Assembly (NCBI GenBank): GCA_002423105.1
Contig: DIUT01000043.1
Coordinates: 84,942 to 148,941 of the forward strand
Reading direction: 5' to 3'
Source of the DNA: Geobacter sp. UBA6151
GTDB lineage: Bacteria > Desulfobacterota > Desulfuromonadia > Geobacterales > Pseudopelobacteraceae
Length of the DNA: 64,000 bases
Part shown: piece after piece, positions 7,601-14,128 of the stretch
Position numbering within the stretch: position 1 is the stretch's first letter
Layout: each line of letters begins with the position of its first letter
The notes under the pieces: generated by a model
Databases searched by the model: none
What the model saw: the letters and a program-made list of their open reading frames with translations, nothing else
Told to the model about the DNA's origin: nothing
Program-made: the position numbers and the translations under genes

Positions 7601-10535
7601 TGTTGAAACTTGCATTGTTGGTGTCGCCTGCGCCCGCGACCAGGCTGTAGGTGAAGGTGTCGCCGCTGCTGCCGTCGGTGCTGGAGAGCGCGCCAACCAC
7701 GGCGTTAACGCCGGCTATGACGGAAACACTGCTGTTGCCCAGCGCGATGTCGGTGGGGCTGTGGGCGTTGATGACGTCGCCTGCTTGGGCAATCGCCGTG
7801 GTATAGGCGGCGTTGCTGTTACCCGCCGGATCAGTGAGTACGATGCTGATTGGGATGTCGTTGTCGGCCGCCACGTCGGCGCCGCCTTCGGTGACGGTGA
7901 ATTGGGCGGTGTAGGTGGTGCTGTTGGTGCGGACAAGATTGCTTAAGCTAAAGCCGTCTATCGTGCTGCTGCCCAGCGTATAGGTTGTGCCGCCGTCGTC
8001 GGCAACAGTGATGGTTGCCGTCACCGTGTCGCCGACTTTCATGGTGGTGTTGGGGATAGATATAGTGGTGATGCTCGGAGCGACCTGGTCGAGCACGTAG
8101 GACTGACTCTTCACTGTGCCGTCGTTGCCTGCGCTGTCGGTGACCTTGAGCTTGAGGGTGTTGCTGGCGGCAAGTGTGACGCCGTCCCAGATCAGGGTGG
8201 TGCCGCTGACCTTGGCGGTGATGTCGCTCCAGGTGCTGCCGTTGTCCAGCGAGCCGTAGACGATGTCGCCGTCGCCGAGACCCGCGCTCAGGGTGGCGCC
8301 AATGGTTTGCGCAACGGTGTTGGTAATGAAGTCCGTTGAACTCGTGCCGGTGTCGGCGGAGAAGCTCAAGGCGCTGAAGGTGATCGCGGGTGCAATCTGG
8401 TCGAGCACGTAGGCCTGGCTCAGCGCCGTACCGCTATTGCCCGCCGCGTCGGTCACGCGCACCTGCAAGGTGTTGTTGCCGGACAGCGTCTGTCCCGCCA
8501 GCGACCAGGTGTTCTGGCCGATGGTGTTGGTCGCAGTCGCCCAGGTGCTGCCGTTGTCCAGCGAGACTTCGACGATTTCGCCCGTCACAGTCACCGCGCT
8601 CAACGTGCCGCTGATGGTCTGTGCCGCAGTGCTGGTGACGAAGTCGGTGCTGCTGGTGCCGGTGTCGGCGGAGAAAGACACGGTCGAGACGGTGGTGGTT
8701 GGCGCTGTCGTGTCAATGGTGATGGACAACCCGCTGGATGCCGCCGAGACGTTCCCCGCCGCGTCGGTGGCCTTGGCGGTCAGCGTATGTGCGCCCGCGC
8801 CAAGTGCGGAACTGGTGATCGACCAGTTGCCGGAACCATCCGTCGTGGCGCTGCCGAGTGAGGTGGTGCCGTCGGTGTCGTACAGCGTCACCGTGCTGCC
8901 TACTTCTGCAGTACCGGTAAAGGTGGGCGTGGTGTCGTTGGTGATGTTGTCGGTGCTGGAACTGCCGCTGTCGGTGCCGACGGTCATGTCCGGCGTGCTC
9001 GGCGCGCCGGGCGCCGTGGTGTCTATCACGATGGCCTTGTTGGCCCCCAGCGAGTTGACCGTGCCGGGGGCGGCCAGTGTCAGTATGGCCGCCGCGCCAC
9101 CGGTGGTGGCGTTGATGGTGCCGCCGTTCAGCGCCAGCGCTCCGGTGCCGGTGTAGTCGAGGTCTGCCGCGGTGTCGCCGGCCTGGACCGTGTAGGTAAA
9201 GCTCAAGGTGCTGCCACCGCTGCCGCTGCTGTAGTTGGCAATGCGGTCGGTGCTGCCGGTTTCCAATGTGAGCTGCGGTGTGCCGGTAACGGTGACTGTC
9301 TCGCTAAACTGTACAGTTACGATAATGACATCGCCTACGCTATAGCTGCCGTTTTCCGCTGACGAGGTGACACTGGACACCGTGGGGCCACTCGGAACTG
9401 CTTGAACGTTGGCAACGACAATATTATCAAGCGAAAAGGCATAACTTCCGTTCTGTCCACCTGAGGCAAGTGTTACCAAAATAGTATCAATATCTGTAAA
9501 GTTAAGAGTAACCGTTTGCTTGTTTGTGTTGCTTGAGTTGCCACCAGTATTATTGGGATCGGGAAGTGAGTTGGTCGTCACTGATCCAATCTCCGTAGCT
9601 CCTTTGTATCCCGTTATCTTAAATGCCGTGTAATCTCCGCTCCAGTTAAAAATTTGCAAGCTTGAAATATCAAATGTTTCATTGTTTGAGAATACTACTT
9701 TCACCCCGCTGGTGCCGTTTCCGACAGTGCCGAAATTCAGCTCTGAGCTTCCGTCAGAAGGAAAATCAGCCTCTTCTATGTTGACGCCGCCAGAAGTGGC
9801 TGTGCCCATTAAAGTAAATCCGCCTTGTGTTATGGAAGCAGAATTGATGCTTCCTTCCCATGAAGTATCACCTTGGTTAATGGCGGTATAGCCAGTATCA
9901 AAATTAAATGTGCCACTGTATCCTGCCAATAAATTGCTGTAATTTGAAATAGTCATAGATCCAGCATCAATCAAGCCAGTACTGTTTTCTAAGATCCAAT
10001 CTCCTCCGAGACTGCTGGCACCCGTTGTATTGTTTGACGCAGCTATGTCGGCTCCGGTTGCCTGGGCCAGACGGCCGATAAAATCAACTCCCGATAAACC
10101 ACTTGCTATGCTGCAGCCATACAACAGAATATCGCCGTTTTCGGCAAGGCTGTTGCCGATACCAGCCAGTTGGCTGGCATAAGAATTCAGGTTGGTGCTT
10201 GTCAAGGTGGTGCTACCCAGCAACAGGCTGCCACTGCTGCCATGGCTGATGATATGAATGGCATCGTAACCTCTGTGGTCTTGCGCCCATACTGCCATTT
10301 GTGTCAAGCCATCCTGGCTGTTGTCCAGTAGCACCACTTCAATGCCCGGTTTGATATCTGCGGCAATGGTCTGCCAGTCAGCCACATTGTCCATGATGAA
10401 GACGACTTCTTTCTTGCCATTGTTCTGGGCTGGTTCGGCCATGCGCAAGATCACGGCGGCATTGGAAAGAGTGAATGGGTTACCGGTACCGGCAGCGGCG
10501 ACGTTGAGGTCAAGCAGGGGAAGGGTCTTTGCCAT
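4656..10535 (-). CDS. Giant RTX adhesin-like protein: DUF4347, Ig-like repeats, beta-helix, RTX, choice-of-anchor U
   Basis: 1959-aa extracellular protein without a Sec signal, as expected for a type I secretion substrate. Approximate domains in order: DUF4347 (40-205, with HIISHGSSG and LYGCSIASG motifs); a beta-sandwich (205-380); Ig-like/cadherin-like repeats beginning DTTAPGAP or TFSALSFSADTG (380-1150); a parallel beta-helix region rich in TITGNTF-type strands (1200-1570); RTX nonapeptides GGEGNDTIT-GSGDDILAG-GLGVDTLTG (about 1625-1660); a (PPVD)n linker; thrombospondin-3-like DDDNDGIP and DGNGDGVPDN calcium loops; and a C-terminal choice-of-anchor U domain with ADGLANGIIVDPGA. I prefer the ATG at 10535, which has GGAG 8 nt upstream, over an in-frame GTG three codons earlier. 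No type I secretion genes are in the window. A role in adhesion or biofilm is inferred. Confidence 0.88.
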   Translation of the reverse strand: MAKTLPLLDLNVAAAGTGNPFTLSNAAVILRMAEPAQNNGKKEVVFIMDNVADWQTIAADIKPGIEVVLLDNSQDGLTQMAVWAQDHRGYDAIHIISHGSSGSLLLGSTTLTSTNLNSYASQLAGIGNSLAENGDILLYGCSIASGLSGVDFIGRLAQATGADIAASNNTTGASSLGGDWILENSTGLIDAGSMTISNYSNLLAGYSGTFNFDTGYTAINQGDTSWEGSINSASITQGGFTLMGTATSGGVNIEEADFPSDGSSELNFGTVGNGTSGVKVVFSNNETFDISSLQIFNWSGDYTAFKITGYKGATEIGSVTTNSLPDPNNTGGNSSNTNKQTVTLNFTDIDTILVTLASGGQNGSYAFSLDNIVVANVQAVPSGPTVSSVTSSAENGSYSVGDVIIVTVQFSETVTVTGTPQLTLETGSTDRIANYSSGSGGSTLSFTYTVQAGDTAADLDYTGTGALALNGGTINATTGGAAAILTLAAPGTVNSLGANKAIVIDTTAPGAPSTPDMTVGTDSGSSSTDNITNDTTPTFTGTAEVGSTVTLYDTDGTTSLGSATTDGSGNWSITSSALGAGAHTLTAKATDAAGNVSAASSGLSITIDTTAPTTTVSTVSFSADTGTSSTDFVTSTAAQTISGTLSAVTVTGEIVEVSLDNGSTWATATNTIGQNTWSLAGQTLSGNNTLQVRVTDAAGNSGTALSQAYVLDQIAPAITFSALSFSADTGTSSTDFITNTVAQTIGATLSAGLGDGDIVYGSLDNGSTWSDITAKVSGTTLIWDGVTLAASNTLKLKVTDSAGNDGTVKSQSYVLDQVAPSITTISIPNTTMKVGDTVTATITVADDGGTTYTLGSSTIDGFSLSNLVRTNSTTYTAQFTVTEGGADVAADNDIPISIVLTDPAGNSNAAYTTAIAQAGDVINAHSPTDIALGNSSVSVIAGVNAVVGALSSTDGSSGDTFTYSLVAGAGDTNNASFNISGGNLRVTDAGTLTAGNSYSVRVQTTDAAGNSYQEALTVNAVANNSPTIDLNGGGAGTGNSVTLANAAAGLAAATATVGDSENDSANWDTGSLTVQRVTGGVSDGSVNDVFSFTGGGSFSATGTIAKGADSSGTLVATAGSTQFATWNYTSATGKLDIAFDADTTSALVQDVVRHVGYSNDTPYGDATIRMALNDGSSTTNADITVTSNVIHVTQTDYDTDGDTADGLNLYEALAIAKDGDTILLHDGVYRGQFDISKAVTINALNGANGNVTIESPDSADLVGVAPEMLTNNGRWRMPVINVHTPDPDQGTVTIKNITINGRDQGLADGFANNKDLLGIGIVNSNAVIDNVTLTNFRSTDSGEWGWGENFPILAEADSSLTNKVSVTIQNSDISNFQKTAIVGWGPMLDITVDTTTITGSGVDGISGQNGMQIGSGGLRTGTTATLTNNTIQNFGFVNDAYGASGILLVYADDTTITGNTFTGALAGAGTFTGINIMYPLDSGTEINISGNSFADADQGIFNESDVAYVLTVGNNNFSGTGVAVQDSYHITDPATETPSDNDITITLASTVAPASGSLKYYLYNGDDSFTDTGSVDSAVYGGEGNDTITTGSGDDILAGGLGVDTLTGGDGEDVFLYKAQETNSEGDLVIYDITDFGTDTITDFGTGDLIRVTGRASTGGTVTVGDGTAVAANSVQISVSGGTTTLYIDSDATNDVAEIELHLTGTYTTANFQLDGTDIRYVSPPPPVDPPVDPPVTPPVDPPVDPPADDDNDGIPADTENQVPSLPPSDGGTAVVGDGNGDGVPDNQQTNVTSVPFLNTNTAVSNPGGAAPIYITLVADATAGVPNSGDDGPTQLTSVQQLDAPGNLPDTMEMPLGLIAFTANTPTIGMTETFSLFVDGSVTFNGYWKQNAAGVWTNLATAIETVGTKTRIDFAITDGGEFDADGLANGIIVDPGAIGSMPLSLVGILPVVSETGFWF

Positions 10536-10774
10536 AAGTCTCACTCCAGTGTTTGAGATATTGCGCCGCCGGAAAGCGCAAGGTTTTCTGCAACTCTCGG
10601 CTCAAGAAAGCACCAAAATCATTGCCGGGGGACGGTCAGCCGCGACACGCACCTGGCTTTGCCTACGCGATACCTAGAGCTATCATATAAGTATCACCCG
10701 ATATAACTGTCATGGGCAGCAGGTTGTTCATCCTGTTTGGGTGAATTATGGCGGGAGTTTTGGTTGGAGTTTAC

Positions 10775-11791
10775 TTAAACGGTGATTAAATTGAGCAGGA
10801 TCGCCCGGGCGATTGCTTGGGCACGACTGGTGGCGCCCAATTTTTCTTTGGCGTTGGCAATGTGGTAATGCACGGTGCGTCGCGTTGTCCGCAAGCGGTC
10901 CGCGATCTTCTGATCGCTCAGCCCCTTGCTTGCGAGCAGCAAGCATTCGCGCTCACGCGGCGTCAGACGAGACACGCCGTCTTGTGAGGCTGTCGGCGAT
11001 GATGCGACAAGTCGACACAACGTCTCGTAGACAAAGCTGCTAAGCATATACATGCTGGGCAGCACGTGTAATACGTCACGATAGGCGGCATCAGCATCTT
11101 GGTTACGGGAGAAACCAAACCCTGCCAAGAGGGCACCTTCACGGGGCAAGGGGCAGCTGCCGCCTGCGCTGATGCCGTAGGAACGTGCCTCCTCATAAAA
11201 CGCGGCAGATGCGGCAGTGGCGTTGAAAAGCGAATTGCTCCAGGCCAGCGGATGAACGTGGAGGGAACAATGTTGAGTAGCAGGATCGATTAGTTCGAAA
11301 TGTTCGTTTTCATAATGCTCTTTCCAGCCCGTCGGATAGCTGCCCACCATGAGAGGTGGCTGGTATGGTGTGCGCTCCGGATCAGGTATGATCGCCATCA
11401 CGAACCTGTCAAACCCCATGCTTCGTACGAGCCGGTCGGTAGCATTGTATAACTCAAGCTGGTTCCGCGCGTCGAGTACCCCGAATATTTCGTCCGTGCG
11501 CAATCCGGCATCGGGCAGGCCCCCCAACCGACCCCCTGTGCGTAAGCCTTCCCTGGTCTGACGTGCGTCACGGATGCTTCTTGCCAGCGCCAGGATGCCG
11601 CTCCGGGAGGCAACCTCCATCTTGCGCAAGGCAGCTATACGATGGGTTTTGACCGTGTCTATGCTCAAACCCAGGCGCGCGGCGATCTCCCCATTGGTCA
11701 AGCCTTCGGCAATCAGCATGAAAACGGTCTGCTGCCGGGGTGACAGCGTGGCAAAACGCGTCAATATGTCGTAAGGAACAATGCCTGTCAT
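10775..11791 (-). CDS. LuxR-type regulator with AHL-binding domain between two HTH domains
   Basis: 338-aa putative quorum-sensing regulator of unusual layout. Residues about 14-75 are a GerE/LuxR-type HTH (LSPRQQTVFMLIAEGLTNGEIA ... TVKTH). Residues about 105-265 match the autoinducer-binding domain, including the positions conserved for acyl-homoserine lactone binding in TraR/LuxR: W156, Y160, D169-P170, W184 and a glycine near 206. Residues 274-338 are a second LuxR HTH (LTPRERECLLLASKGLSDQKIA ... TVHYHIANAKEKLGA). No luxI-type synthase is in the window, so it may be a LuxR solo. It sits upstream of the giant RTX gene in the same orientation (230-bp gap) and downstream of ovoA; either could be a target. 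The AHL specificity is unknown. Confidence 0.85.
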   Translation of the reverse strand: MTGIVPYDILTRFATLSPRQQTVFMLIAEGLTNGEIAARLGLSIDTVKTHRIAALRKMEVASRSGILALARSIRDARQTREGLRTGGRLGGLPDAGLRTDEIFGVLDARNQLELYNATDRLVRSMGFDRFVMAIIPDPERTPYQPPLMVGSYPTGWKEHYENEHFELIDPATQHCSLHVHPLAWSNSLFNATAASAAFYEEARSYGISAGGSCPLPREGALLAGFGFSRNQDADAAYRDVLHVLPSMYMLSSFVYETLCRLVASSPTASQDGVSRLTPRERECLLLASKGLSDQKIADRLRTTRRTVHYHIANAKEKLGATSRAQAIARAILLNLITV

Positions 11792-11921
11792 GGGCAGCCT
11801 CTTGGTACCTCGCTTTGCCCGCTCAGGTCAGTGGGCGAGGGCTTTGAAGTTATGCTTCTCTTTCACGTCGACACCTGTGAACGAAATGATCAGTATCATG
11901 TCAAGAACCTTTCGGCACGTC

Positions 11922-14030
11922 TTAACGTAACTCCCATACCGTCAGTTCAGCAATGGTATGCTGGAACTTGTGCCGGGTTTCTTGAATCACAAATGGCAGA
12001 TCTCGGGGTTCTCCCACCAGCCTGAAACGTTCTGACAATACGGCTTTGAGGCCGTCCAGCCCCCAGACCGGCTCACCTGCTTCGCGGTAGCCCCCCAGCC
12101 ATTCTTCCTTTTTCGTGTATTCTTCCTGCCAGGTGTAGGGTGAAGTGATAATCAGCAGTCCGCCGGGCTTGAGTCGCTGGTGGATGGTGCTTAAGAAGCG
12201 GCGCGGCGAGTAGAGACGATCAATCAGGTTGGCGGCCAGCACCAGATCGTAACCGCTGAACTTTTCCGGCAGGTTGCAGGCATCGGCCTGATAGAACTGC
12301 ACCCGCTCCTTGATCTCATTCAGACCGAAATCGGCCAGCCTTACTTCGTGGAAAGAAGTAATATCCCCTTCTTCGGGGAAGGCGTAGCGCAGATGCCCTT
12401 CTTCCTGCATGCGGGCTGCCAGACGGAAGAAGCGGGTGGAGAAGTCCAGGCCGGTGACTTGCATGAATCCGCCCTTGGCCAGTTCAAAGCTGGAACGCCC
12501 CACGGCGCAGCCCAGGTCAAGGGCGTGGCCCATGCTGCGTCCGGCCATGGCCTCCAGACAGATGTCGGCGCAGGCCTTCTGGAAGTTGGCCACGCCGAAC
12601 TGCTCCGGCCCGTAGTGGGCGTTGCAGTACTGGGCGGCCAGGGCGTCACTTTCATAGGGATCGTCGTGAATTACCACTGGGGCAGTGCTTTCCACGTAGC
12701 GGAACCCGGCATGCTGGAAGAAGTGCCGCCGGAAGGCGTAGCGCGCATCGCGCGTGGCTTCGTTGCCGGTGGAGATCCAGGAGCCGCCCTTGATCAGGTT
12801 GTGGTGGGTGTCAAAGGTGGGAGTTGAAAAGTCATCGTAGCAGGGATGCACCTCAAAGCCGTGGAACGGATAGATGGGGGTCTCGGTCCACTGCCAGACG
12901 TTGCCGGTCACGTCAAAGAAATCGCCGGTTTTGAAACGGTCAACCGGGCAGGATGAGGCCCAGTATTCCAGGTTGATGTTGCCCGGAGCCTGCTGCCAGT
13001 AAGGCTGGTCCGGCAGGTTGCAACTGTCGTGCAGCCGGTGCCATTCGTCCTCGGTGGGCAGCCGCAGCGGACTGCCACTTTGAGCCGCTTGCCAGGTGCA
13101 AAAAGCTTTGGCTTCCAGGTAATTGACCTCCACTGGCCAGTTCCAGGGCAGGGCGATCTCGCTGGCCATGGTGCGCAACCGCCAGCCGTCCGTGCTCTTT
13201 ATCCAGAACAGGGGATGCTCCACCTGCCTGAACTCACGCCAGTTCCAGCCCTCCTCGCTCCACCACTGGCGGTCGCAATAGCAACCGGCCTCCACAAAGG
13301 CCAGAAACTCGCCATTGGACACCAGGTGGCGGGCCGCCTTGAAGGGGGCCACCTCGGCTTCATGAGCGCCATACTCGTTGTCCCAGCCATAGAGCGGGTG
13401 CTCTTTGGTCTTGCCCAGCCGCACCCTGCCACCCGTCACTTCCAGCAACTGATTGACCGGCGCTTCCCCGGCTTCAGGGCAGATATCCCAGAAGGGGAGC
13501 TGCTGCACCTGATCAATGGGCAGCTGGCGGATCAGCACCGATGACGTTTCCAGATGAATCCGCTCATGCTCGATGCCCATCATGATCACCCACCAGGGGG
13601 AATCCCAACTGATCGGCAGGGTCAAGGGCAGGGTGCGGATCAGCCGGTCCAGCAGATCGCGCACCGTGTCCCGGTAGGCTTTGACCGCTTGCGGCGTTGG
13701 CCAGTCGTAGTGGGCCTCGTTCAGGTCATCCCAGGACATCTCATCCACCCCCACGGCAAACATGGACTCGTAGGCCGGGTTGATCCGCTGGTCAATGACC
13801 TTGGCGATGATCAGCTTGTTGATGAAGAAAGTGGCGGTATGTCCGTAATAGAAGATCAGCGGATGCCGCAGCCGGTCGGCCCGCAGATAGAAGGTTGCAT
13901 CGTGGCGCAGCGTTTCGTAAAGTTTTTCATCGATGCTGAAGGTGGCATGGAAGTAGTCCAGCAGTTCCCGGCGTTTGGCTTCCGGGTCGCCACTGTTCAG
14001 GATGGTGGTGCGGGTCTGTTTCAGGCTCAT
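11922..14030 (-). CDS. ovoA: 5-histidylcysteine sulfoxide synthase / 4-mercaptohistidine N1-methyltransferase OvoA
   Basis: 702-aa bifunctional enzyme of ovothiol biosynthesis. The N-terminal half joins histidine and cysteine oxidatively through a mononuclear iron; the C-terminal methyltransferase acts on the mercaptohistidine nitrogen. Visible order: a DinB-like domain (1-190) with iron-ligand candidates H64 and the H155-x3-H159-x-E161 motif (EHERIHLE); an FGE-sulfatase domain (about 195-450, with RLPTEDEW, GNVWQWTET and IKGGSW); and a SAM methyltransferase (about 465-702) with motif I LDLGCAVGR near 504. Start: the ATG at 14030 has an AGGAGG site; an open frame extends further upstream but lacks a better start. 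It is divergent from the hybrid kinase gene, with 98 bp between the starts. Domain order and motifs make the call strong. Confidence 0.93.
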   Translation of the reverse strand: MSLKQTRTTILNSGDPEAKRRELLDYFHATFSIDEKLYETLRHDATFYLRADRLRHPLIFYYGHTATFFINKLIIAKVIDQRINPAYESMFAVGVDEMSWDDLNEAHYDWPTPQAVKAYRDTVRDLLDRLIRTLPLTLPISWDSPWWVIMMGIEHERIHLETSSVLIRQLPIDQVQQLPFWDICPEAGEAPVNQLLEVTGGRVRLGKTKEHPLYGWDNEYGAHEAEVAPFKAARHLVSNGEFLAFVEAGCYCDRQWWSEEGWNWREFRQVEHPLFWIKSTDGWRLRTMASEIALPWNWPVEVNYLEAKAFCTWQAAQSGSPLRLPTEDEWHRLHDSCNLPDQPYWQQAPGNINLEYWASSCPVDRFKTGDFFDVTGNVWQWTETPIYPFHGFEVHPCYDDFSTPTFDTHHNLIKGGSWISTGNEATRDARYAFRRHFFQHAGFRYVESTAPVVIHDDPYESDALAAQYCNAHYGPEQFGVANFQKACADICLEAMAGRSMGHALDLGCAVGRSSFELAKGGFMQVTGLDFSTRFFRLAARMQEEGHLRYAFPEEGDITSFHEVRLADFGLNEIKERVQFYQADACNLPEKFSGYDLVLAANLIDRLYSPRRFLSTIHQRLKPGGLLIITSPYTWQEEYTKKEEWLGGYREAGEPVWGLDGLKAVLSERFRLVGEPRDLPFVIQETRHKFQHTIAELTVWELR

Positions 14031-14128
14031 TGGCGCGCCTCCTGGTTTGCAAGATTTGTGGATGTAGTCTTGCTTTCTTTGAGGTATGTTGTGCATCAAA
14101 AAAATCCGGATTTTCGAGGTCCACACCA

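Noticed and set aside
7074..7946. Plus-strand open frame of about 290 codons inside the giant RTX gene
   Set aside because: Ala/Gly/Val-rich product without domain features, opposite to a coherent repeat protein; a shadow frame.
10669..10684. Imperfect inverted repeat GATACCTAGAGCTATC between the LuxR-type and RTX genes, considered as a lux box
   Set aside because: Only 12 of 16 positions are symmetric, the length is below the usual 18-20 bp and no second copy was found.
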